Source: Paenibacillus sp. SYP-B3998
GTDB lineage: Bacteria; Bacillota; Bacilli; Paenibacillales; NBRC-103111
Length of the DNA: 64,000 bases
Reading direction: 5' to 3'
NCBI RefSeq assembly: GCF_010820665.1
Contig: NZ_JAAIKC010000001.1
Span: forward strand, 1,054,001 to 1,118,000
Positions 57,668 through 64,000 of this stretch are shown in pieces (positions within the stretch are counted from its first letter, which is position 1; every line of letters starts with the position of its first letter). Below the pieces are notes generated by a model, which searched no databases, was not told the DNA's origin, and saw only the letters and a program-made list of their open reading frames with translations. Made by a program: the position numbers and the translations under genes.

Positions 57668-58087
57668 TTATTTTCTAGGGTTGAAATACATGATTCTACC
57701 ATTGAATAGATGAAGTTCGGCTTTTAACTGTTTACCAAGATACTTACAGAACTCATTACCTTTGCTTTTATCCCCGTGAGTTGCATCCTCAGGCAAAACT
57801 ACCTGAACATAGTGTCTATCTTCTTCTTGGCTGCGCTCGCTGCCAACACCGACGACAATATATTTATACAACGGGTTTTTACCCTTGAGGTAAAACCACT
57901 TGCCTTCGCCTTCAGGCTTGGTCTCGATTGTATAAGGAAATCCTGCGTCGTCATACTCCCAACCGAGCTGCTGGGCGGTGAGCGATAGTTGATCTCTGTA
58001 ATGCAGCAGCTTCTCTTTCAGCTCTTCCAAGGATAGAGCGGGTACTACAGAGCCTGTCACGAATTTGATATAGGCGCTTTGAGCCAT
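57668..58087 (-). CDS. DUF1885 protein
   Basis: A 139-residue cytosolic protein of the DUF1885 family: MAQSAYIKFVTGSVVPALSL near the start, LTAQQLGWEYDDAGFPYTIE near residue 37, YKYIVVGVGSERSQEEDRHY near 76 and VQVVLPEDATHGDKSKGNEF near 97. I start at ATG 58087; a GTG at 58099 is within the ribosome binding site (GAGGTG). No function is established for the family. Confidence 0.88.
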   Translation of the reverse strand: MAQSAYIKFVTGSVVPALSLEELKEKLLHYRDQLSLTAQQLGWEYDDAGFPYTIETKPEGEGKWFYLKGKNPLYKYIVVGVGSERSQEEDRHYVQVVLPEDATHGDKSKGNEFCKYLGKQLKAELHLFNGRIMYFNPRK

Positions 58088-58175
58088 TTCCTTAGTCACC
58101 TCGCTTACTAAACATCACCAACATCATAGCATCATGTAAACGGTTTTACAATATTTCCCCTCGTAAGTAGCAGGT

Positions 58176-59645
58176 CTAGAAAATCGCTTGCGTTTCGACG
58201 ATAACTTTTACGTTTTGTACACTGCGATCCTCAGGTCCTTTTACAGGAAGCCCAACTTCCACATGTTCAATGATATAGTCGATTAACTCTTGAGTAATGA
58301 CTTCACCAGGCAGCAAAATTGGAATCCCCGGCGGGTATACATAGATGAATTCGGCGATAATTCGATCGGCGGCTTCCTTGAACGGAATGGTTTCTGTTTC
58401 CCCGTAGAATGCATCCCTAGGTGTTAATGTCAGCTGGGGAATGGCTGGAACCTTAATGACAACTTCTTTCACATCAACAACATCATCATTCACATGTGAG
58501 AGCTTGCGAAGCGCTTCAAGTAAAATATCGATATTTTCTTGGGTGTCGCCCGGTGTAATCAAGCAAAGGATATTGTACATATCGCTCATCTCAACTTCAA
58601 TGTTGTAATGGTCGCGTAGCCAGTTTTCAGCTTCAAAGCCAGTGATGCCTAATTTTCGCACATGTACACATATTTTTGTTGGGTCATAGCTGTACGTTGC
58701 CTCGTCGCCAAGTATCTCTTCACCGAAACAGTAGAGATTGGTAATTTCGTTTATTTGATTTCTCGTATATTCAGCTAGTTCGAGGGTACGTTCGGCCATG
58801 GCATGTCCGTTTAACGCCAAATGTCTGCGAGCGGTATCTAACGAACCCAGCAATATATAGGAGGTAGAGGTTGTCGTCAGCATACTAATGATCGTTTGGA
58901 TGCGTTTCGGGTTGACGCGGTTCCCTTGTACGTTTAGAACAGAGCTTTGGGTCATTGAACCGCCAAGCTTATGTACGCTCGTTGCGGCCATATCTGCGCC
59001 GGCTACCATCGCAGACATTGGAAGTTTTTCATGGAAGTGAATGAGCACACCATGGGCTTCATCGACAAGGACAGGCATATTGTAGCTATGAACGAGATCG
59101 ACGATTTCTTTGAGGTCCGTACAAACGCCGTAATAAGTAGGATTAATGACAAGTACGGCTTTAGCATCAGGGTGCTTCTCAAGTGCTCGACGAACGGAAC
59201 GAGTCGGAATTCCGTGGTCAATCCCCAGGTTCTTGTCCCGAGCCGGAGAGATGAATACCGGCTTGGCGCCGACGAAAATAATGGCAGCTAAAATTGATTT
59301 GTGTACGTTGCGGGGGACGATGATTTTATCGCCTTCCGAGCAAACGGACATGATCATCGTCATGATCGCTCCGCTAGTCCCTTGAACCGAGAAGAATGTA
59401 TGATCGGCGCCGTATGCGTCCGCAGCAAGCTTCTGAGCTTCCTCAATTACGCCCATTGGTTGATGTAGGTCATCCAGCGGTGCTATATTGATGAGGTCGA
59501 TGGACAGGGCATTGTCCCCAATAAAGGAACGAAACTCCGGGTCCATGCCGACTCCTTTTTTATGACCAGGAATATGGAACTGAATCGGATTTTTCTCCGC
59601 ATGCGCGAGCAGTGCTGAGAACAGGGGGGTACGCGTGTGATCCAC
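58176..59645 (-). CDS. speA: Orn/Lys/Arg decarboxylase, SpeA-type
   Basis: A 489-residue fold-type I PLP enzyme: FHIPGHKKGVGMDPEFRSF near residue 23, FFSVQGTSGAIMTMIMSV near 84 (cofactor phosphate), VLVDEAHGVLIHF near 191 (Asp), and the Schiff-base lysine in SVHKLGGSMTQSS near 230. YVYPPGIPILLPGEVIT near 440 closes the C-terminal domain. The family makes agmatine or cadaverine; SpeA is the Bacillus arginine decarboxylase and this length matches it. GTG start at 59645 behind GGGAAGCGATAATCAG. Divergent from the MFS gene. Confidence 0.92.
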   Translation of the reverse strand: MDHTRTPLFSALLAHAEKNPIQFHIPGHKKGVGMDPEFRSFIGDNALSIDLINIAPLDDLHQPMGVIEEAQKLAADAYGADHTFFSVQGTSGAIMTMIMSVCSEGDKIIVPRNVHKSILAAIIFVGAKPVFISPARDKNLGIDHGIPTRSVRRALEKHPDAKAVLVINPTYYGVCTDLKEIVDLVHSYNMPVLVDEAHGVLIHFHEKLPMSAMVAGADMAATSVHKLGGSMTQSSVLNVQGNRVNPKRIQTIISMLTTTSTSYILLGSLDTARRHLALNGHAMAERTLELAEYTRNQINEITNLYCFGEEILGDEATYSYDPTKICVHVRKLGITGFEAENWLRDHYNIEVEMSDMYNILCLITPGDTQENIDILLEALRKLSHVNDDVVDVKEVVIKVPAIPQLTLTPRDAFYGETETIPFKEAADRIIAEFIYVYPPGIPILLPGEVITQELIDYIIEHVEVGLPVKGPEDRSVQNVKVIVETQAIF

Positions 59646-59816
59646 CTGATTATCGCTTCCCTTCTATCGTGGATTGCTTGTCGATCTATGCAACAAACAA
59701 AAAAAGTATAACAAAATAGAAATTACATGCAAGCTAAATTTTTGAAAATAGTTTGCGCTGAATACGGCAAAACTAACAGTAAACGGTAAAAAAACTGGAA
59801 ATGGAGGGAAGATTGC

Positions 59817-61067
59817 ATGAATTGGCTGCAAAAATGGCATCAAAAGCGATTATTTTCACCATTTGTGTTGGAATTGTTGATTATTATGTTTGTTGTCGAA
59901 TTTGTGAAGGGAGCCTTGCTGCTAACGATTTTACCTGTTTATATGAAAACGGCGCTCGGAGCTTCCACTTTTATTATCGGCTGGACGCTTGCTGCGCAAT
60001 ACATAGGAGATAACGTTCTGCGAACACCAGTTGGGTGGATAATCGATAAGTTTGGTTATCGGACAACGATGTTGACAGGGGTGCTGCTGACCTTCATCTC
60101 AGTTATTCTCATAGCAACAACTACGGAATATTTATGGACAATTATTGCCTGTGCAATGCTAGGATTTGGTACAGCTCCACTGTGGCCCTGTGTCATAACA
60201 GGAACGACGGAAGTGGCAGGAGATGAAGGGAAAGGCACCATAATGAGTATTGTTTACATGGCGTGGTTGTCGGGTACAGGGCTAGGGCCGGTCGTGATCA
60301 ATTTTTTCATCAAGGAAAATCAGTATAGTACGGCATTTCGGTTATTGCTTGGCTGTATGACGGTTGTCGTGTTAGTTGCGCTTTTGCTGCCGAAAAAGCC
60401 TAGCCTTCCTATGAGTCAATTGGAGGAGAAGAAGGGGACCCGGAATAAGTCAAATGCTCCTTTCTTGCAAAGGGCAGCCGATTATTTGGGAGAGGTAAGG
60501 CGGTCGATGTCTGTAAGCCCGCTTTTATTTCCCGCTATGTTCGCTCAAACATTCGCTCTGGGGATCCTGACGCCGATTCTTACGCTTTACGCGAAAGAAG
60601 TATTACGGCTAACGTCCTTTCAGTACAGTATGTTCCTTATCGCTGGAGGTGCTGTGACTGTGATCTTCTTAGTCCCGATGGGGAAGTTAGTGGATCGAAT
60701 CGGTATTCGGCCCTTTTTAATAGCTGGTTTCTCCATCAGCGCAGCGGCGTTGCTGCTATTTACGTTTACACATACAATGGTATTCCTTTACATGCTAGTG
60801 GCGGCTCTAGGGGTTGGATATGCGTTCATCATTCCATCCTGGAACGCACTCATTGCATCTGCTATTCCTCCAGAGAAAAGGGGAGCGGTGTGGGGCTTTT
60901 TTTTAACGATTGAAGGCTTAGGTATGATCGTGGGACCCATCGTTTCCGGCAAGCTGTGGGATGTGTATGGCTACCATGCGCCATTCGTCATGAGTGGTTC
61001 TGTTCTGCTCGTTTTGCTTGTTCTACAAATGTTCATTTCCATCCCTAAAAAAGGTGTGGTACGATAG
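59817..61067 (+). CDS. MFS transporter
   Basis: A 416-residue 12-helix permease. Family motif A reads GWIIDKFGYRTTM near residue 74 (G-x-x-x-D-x-x-G-x-R), repeated as GKLVDRIGIRPF near 290. FGTAPLWPCVITGTTEVAG near 122 and GPVVINFF near 160 (motif C-like) follow. Substrate unknown; both drug and sugar exporters look similar. GGAGGG lies 7 bases before the ATG. It is divergent from speA and followed by a second MFS gene 35 bp downstream, so probably co-transcribed. Confidence 0.9.
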   Translation: MNWLQKWHQKRLFSPFVLELLIIMFVVEFVKGALLLTILPVYMKTALGASTFIIGWTLAAQYIGDNVLRTPVGWIIDKFGYRTTMLTGVLLTFISVILIATTTEYLWTIIACAMLGFGTAPLWPCVITGTTEVAGDEGKGTIMSIVYMAWLSGTGLGPVVINFFIKENQYSTAFRLLLGCMTVVVLVALLLPKKPSLPMSQLEEKKGTRNKSNAPFLQRAADYLGEVRRSMSVSPLLFPAMFAQTFALGILTPILTLYAKEVLRLTSFQYSMFLIAGGAVTVIFLVPMGKLVDRIGIRPFLIAGFSISAAALLLFTFTHTMVFLYMLVAALGVGYAFIIPSWNALIASAIPPEKRGAVWGFFLTIEGLGMIVGPIVSGKLWDVYGYHAPFVMSGSVLLVLLVLQMFISIPKKGVVR

Positions 61068-61102
61068 TGGAAAATGTTTCATTTGGAGGATAGACAAGCA
61101 AC

Positions 61103-62272
61103 ATGAATAAACAAATAGGAATCATCATGCTGCTGCTGATGACGATATTTATTGGATTTGGTATCATCATCCCTGTGCTTCCAGAGGTTGTCAAAGGCGC
61201 TGGGGCCGAATATCATAATGCGCTTTTACTCTCTGTATACTCAGCTGCATCTTTTCTGATGTCGCCGATCTGGGGAGCTGTGTCTGACCGAATCGGACGA
61301 AGACCGATTATTTTGATTGGATTGATCGGTTTCTGCATCAGTTTCCTCATTTTCGGATTTGCAAATGGCCATTTGTGGGTTATGTATGTGTCTCGCATTT
61401 TCGGAGGGTTGTTTTCGGGAGCGGCTACAGCCTGCGCCGTTGCTTATGTGGCGGATATTACTACGGCTGAGAACCGAACCAAAGGCATGGGGATGGTAGG
61501 CATGTCTATTGGGTTAGGATTTATTTTTGGTCCTGCCATTGGCGGCATCTTAAGTCGGTGGGGAACGTATCTGCCATTTTTCGTAGCTTCGGGACTTGCG
61601 CTTGCTTCTTTCATTTTTGCCTTCGCGATATTGAAAGAGTCGCTGCCGGCAGACAAGCGGACCTCTGTAAAAGAGCAGGCGCCATCCAGATGGACAGCGT
61701 TCTCGGGCGCTTCCAAGTATTTGTATATCTTATCCTTCTTTGTATCCTTCACGTTAGCTGGACTGGAAGCGACGCTTCAATATTTCCAAATGACCAAGAT
61801 CGGTGCAACGCCATTTGATATTGGCATGATGTTTTTGGCCAGCGGCATCGTTGGTGCGCTCATTCAAGGCGGGGTCGTTCGACGATTGGTCAAAAATGGA
61901 GCCGAGCAGCGAGTTATCGCAATCGGACTCCTTCTTTCCGCAGCAGGGTTTTTCTTGCTACTGTACTCTACAAGCGTACTCACTGCTGCGATTTACTTAT
62001 CTGTATTCGGCGCAGGGAACGCGCTCATTCGCCCTTGTGTGACATCGCTGATTACACAGAGGACGAAAGTAGGGCAAGGCGTAGCGACTGGTCTCAGTTC
62101 CTCTATGGATAGCCTTGGCCGTATAGCAGGGCCACTGCTCGGAGGAGCTGTGTTCGCGATTGCGCACTCGCTGCCGTTCATCATCGGAGGGATACTATGT
62201 TTAGCCGCTACGCTGCTGCTGCTGCGCTTCGTATTGCTAGACAAGCAAAGCGCTGCTCAGCAAACGGCCTAG
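61103..62272 (+). CDS. MFS drug-efflux transporter, TetA/Bmr-like
   Basis: A 389-residue 12-helix permease. Motif A is SPIWGAVSDRIGRRPIIL near residue 54, motif B-like RIFGGLFSGAATACAVAYVAD near 100, motif C GLGFIFGPAIGGIL near 138 (G-x-x-x-G-P-x-x-G-G), typical of DHA1 multidrug antiporters. AEYHNALLLSVYSAASFLM is the drug-entry loop. GGAGG stands 13 bases before the ATG. It shares a unit with the previous MFS gene, but the two differ in sequence and are not recent duplicates. Confidence 0.92.
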   Translation: MNKQIGIIMLLLMTIFIGFGIIIPVLPEVVKGAGAEYHNALLLSVYSAASFLMSPIWGAVSDRIGRRPIILIGLIGFCISFLIFGFANGHLWVMYVSRIFGGLFSGAATACAVAYVADITTAENRTKGMGMVGMSIGLGFIFGPAIGGILSRWGTYLPFFVASGLALASFIFAFAILKESLPADKRTSVKEQAPSRWTAFSGASKYLYILSFFVSFTLAGLEATLQYFQMTKIGATPFDIGMMFLASGIVGALIQGGVVRRLVKNGAEQRVIAIGLLLSAAGFFLLLYSTSVLTAAIYLSVFGAGNALIRPCVTSLITQRTKVGQGVATGLSSSMDSLGRIAGPLLGGAVFAIAHSLPFIIGGILCLAATLLLLRFVLLDKQSAAQQTA

Positions 62273-62279
62273 TATGTTT

Positions 62280-62333
62280 AAAAAGCTGTACATCTACTTC
62301 CCTAGAATAGTGGGAGTAGATGTACAGCTTTTT
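62280..62333 (+). terminator. Very long terminator hairpin
   Basis: AAAAAGCTGTACATCTACTT at 62280-62299 pairs with AGTAGATGTACAGCTTTTT at 62315-62333, one mismatch, CCC/GGG inside. Ends the MFS pair. Confidence 0.9.
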
Positions 62334-62459
62334 GGTATCTGAATAGAACGATTTGCCAATCTGGGATATCCCTGCTGTCAACCGATCGATTGTTGTCTTC
62401 CACGAATCGGATGGACCAAGTAAAACGCAGATACAGGCGTGATCACTCGTTTTTTTGAA

Positions 62460-62493
62460 AAAAGAGCTATCCTCAAGCTGAGGATAGCTCTTT
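62460..62493. terminator. Terminator of the secreted repeat protein
   Basis: AAAGAGCTATCCTC and GAGGATAGCTCTTT with a five-base loop; a T-run on the minus strand. Confidence 0.85.
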
Positions 62494-62513
62494 GCCGAAT
62501 ATCTAATGCTATA

Positions 62514-63191
62514 TCATTCAGCATTTTTCTTCCGGTCGATCAATTTCTCAATCGATGGCGTCAGTTGTTCCTTAATTGATGCGACTAACTTGTCTTTGGA
62601 TATACCCTTAGACTTAGCGATCTCTGCCAATGATTTGCCAGCTTTGAGTTGAGCGTTCAGATCGGATTCACTAATACCAAGTGATTTGGCTAGCTTTTCG
62701 GGGTCTGGTTTCAAACCGTGATGATGCCTCTTGCTTCGCCCATTCTGATTCTCGAACCAGTTCTTCTCATTCAGAATGAACTTCAAGTGCTGGCTAAGAT
62801 TCTGCTTCATACGTTCGCCTTGCTCAGCCGTCAGCTTCCCGTCTTTTACCGCAGCCTCAATTTTGCCTACCCGCAATTGCTGCAGCTTCACGGTTAGGTC
62901 AGCCTCATTGATGCCTTTCTCGGCGGCCACTTCGACGATGCTTTTACCGCTCTTTAGTGACTTGATCATGGCTTCATGATCGACGCCAAGTAAAGTGGCT
63001 GATTCCTCGACAATTGGCCATCTCCGACCGTGATGATCCCGTTCATGCTCAGCTTTTACGCTCATTTGCGTATTCGCGGTCATTGTTTGCGCGTGTGCGC
63101 TTTGGCCTAATGGGAAGAGAGTGGTGCTGCCGAATAAAGCTGTGAGAGCGACGGAGCCGATAATCAGCTTCTTCAAATAAGTTTGCTTCAT
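62514..63191 (-). CDS. Secreted protein with two related helical repeats
   Basis: A 225-residue exported protein, signal peptide MKQTYLKKLIIGSVALTALF with cleavage near SAHAQ. Two internal copies of one helical unit are visible: LLGVDHEAMIKSLKSGKSIV (EVAAEKGINEADLTV) near residue 67, and SLGISESDLNAQLKAGKSLA (EIAKSKGISKDKLVA) near 165. His-rich HHGRR and RHHHG segments separate them and might bind metal. The function is unknown. ATG 63191 follows AAGGAGG; a longer frame to 63209 lacks a site. Confidence 0.8.
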   Translation of the reverse strand: MKQTYLKKLIIGSVALTALFGSTTLFPLGQSAHAQTMTANTQMSVKAEHERDHHGRRWPIVEESATLLGVDHEAMIKSLKSGKSIVEVAAEKGINEADLTVKLQQLRVGKIEAAVKDGKLTAEQGERMKQNLSQHLKFILNEKNWFENQNGRSKRHHHGLKPDPEKLAKSLGISESDLNAQLKAGKSLAEIAKSKGISKDKLVASIKEQLTPSIEKLIDRKKNAE

Positions 63192-63303
63192 GGGAAGCCT
63201 CCTTTCCATATGGAATTTGGAAATACAGCACTTAGTCTGCGCAGGAGGGATTTATTTTAGTTTAAAGAAACCTTAGGCTAACATAAATTATTGCTTAAGA
63301 CGG

Positions 63304-63936
63304 TTACTCTGCGTTAACTGCCATCCGATAAAGTGGCATCAAAGTCTCGAACGTATGTTTGATCAATTGCTCAAACTCCTCACCCTTGCCGAGAAGAGGA
63401 TCAACGGAAGCTATGTTTCTGCCAATAAGCAGCTCAGCTTTTTTCACATCACGGAAACGACTCAACGCTGCGTTCCATCCGTCGTGATCCAGCTCGTCTA
63501 CGGGTACTGTATCTTTTTTCATATGATCGAATGAAAGGAGGAAATCACTAGGGAGCCCCTTTTGTAAATGATCGACTTCTCTCATATATCTCGAGGCAAT
63601 GTTTCCTTTGTTGGGAAGCTCGTAAATTAAAGCTAACCAAATGAATACATGATCGTCGAATAGTCCGACTTGAAAGTGAGGAACTTGCTTGTAGCCGCGC
63701 TTGTTTGGACAAAATGCCATCCAGGTATCTACCGGTGGATTCACTTTGCGTCTTGCATGCTTAGCGATATGTAAAAACATTTCGTTGCCTGCTAGGATGG
63801 ACAGATCGTGGCAGAGGGAGTCGCCAAGCTCTTTGAATTTAGGCTGGATGCGCTCGCGAATCGCTTCCATTCGTCCTTCCAGGCCCTCTATCGCAAATGT
63901 ATCAAAATCATGCTGTGTAAAACCATTGAAACTCAT
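63304..63936 (-). CDS. yktB: DUF1054 protein, YktB-like
   Basis: A 210-residue cytosolic protein of the YktB/DUF1054 family: MSFNGFTQHDFDTFAIEGLE at the start, RIQPKFKELGDSLCHDLS near residue 28, HIAKHARRKVNPPVDTWMAF near 56, PHFQVGLFDDHVFIWLALIY near 86 and GRNIASVDPLLGKGEEF near 172. ATG 63936 is 11 bases after GAGAGG; a TTG at 63963 is an alternative. Role unknown. Confidence 0.92.
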   Translation of the reverse strand: MSFNGFTQHDFDTFAIEGLEGRMEAIRERIQPKFKELGDSLCHDLSILAGNEMFLHIAKHARRKVNPPVDTWMAFCPNKRGYKQVPHFQVGLFDDHVFIWLALIYELPNKGNIASRYMREVDHLQKGLPSDFLLSFDHMKKDTVPVDELDHDGWNAALSRFRDVKKAELLIGRNIASVDPLLGKGEEFEQLIKHTFETLMPLYRMAVNAE

Positions 63937-64000
63937 ATCGTTCAGTTCCTCTCTTATCTCCAATTTATAATTATTCTAAAACAATTCGACGTTTCAAGCA

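Overview
The window looks like chromosome from an endospore-forming, low-to-moderate GC Firmicute, most plausibly Paenibacillus or a close relative. The support is internal: an alpha/beta small acid-soluble spore protein, a Spo0E-type phosphatase, a YheC/YheD ATP-grasp protein, a DUF3231 coat-type remnant, GerA and Ger(x)C remnants, an exosporium-type collagen-like protein, DUF1885 and DUF1054 (YktB) proteins, strong AGGAGG ribosome binding sites, and tRNA genes of which two of three lack an encoded CCA. No rRNA, CRISPR array, intact prophage or intact transposase was seen.

Layout. 1-11 kb: the 3' end of an unknown gene, then an RND efflux triad (pump, lipoprotein adaptor, large secreted protein) behind a promoter with five heptamer repeats; a 2H phosphoesterase; initiator tRNA-fMet and a probable tRNA-Ile2; a DUF1906 glycosidase-like protein; and a translationally coupled pair of secreted proteins. 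11-47 kb: an accessory, heavily eroded region. Short intact genes (DUF805, collagen-like protein, YheC/D, beta/gamma-crystallin-like and bulb-lectin-like secreted proteins, esterase, luciferase-like monooxygenase, TetR, PspC, ECF41 sigma factor with azoreductase, acetyltransferase, DUF2935, cupin, Tat phosphoesterase, SRPBCC, HxlR, SDR, HAD, pentapeptide protein) alternate with pseudogenes: amidase, DUF3231, a second DUF805, an MFS transporter, GNAT, LysR, ArsR, an HhH fragment and a gerA-gerC fusion. Several modules are present as decayed duplicates. Many very small proteins (29-59 aa) lie here, including two Fst/TxpA-like type I toxin candidates, zinc ribbons, YjfB and Spo0E. 47-64 kb: a compact, intact backbone with a lipid-linked glycosylation operon (GT2, DUF2304, EamA/SMR, GT39-like), a CBS protein, DivPAP2, GNAT, a GGDEF plus histidine kinase fusion, an MBL-fold hydrolase, a CcdC-like membrane protein, an alpha/beta hydrolase, a stalk-domain protein, DUF1292, DUF1885, a SpeA-type decarboxylase, two MFS transporters, a secreted repeat protein and YktB.

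How genes may work together. The clearest regulatory unit is the ECF41 sigma gene and azoR: the intergenic space holds two divergent matches to the ECF41 promoter (TGTCACA, 16 bp, CGTC), one facing the sigma gene and one facing azoR, whose leader carries two hairpins and a U-tract. The 47.7-50.4 kb operon has the composition expected for making a polyprenyl-linked sugar, flipping it and transferring it outside the cell. The TetR, decayed MFS, monooxygenase and esterase cluster looks like a detoxification island that has lost its exporter. Functions come from recognised motifs without database searching; start codons were chosen by ribosome-binding-site spacing.
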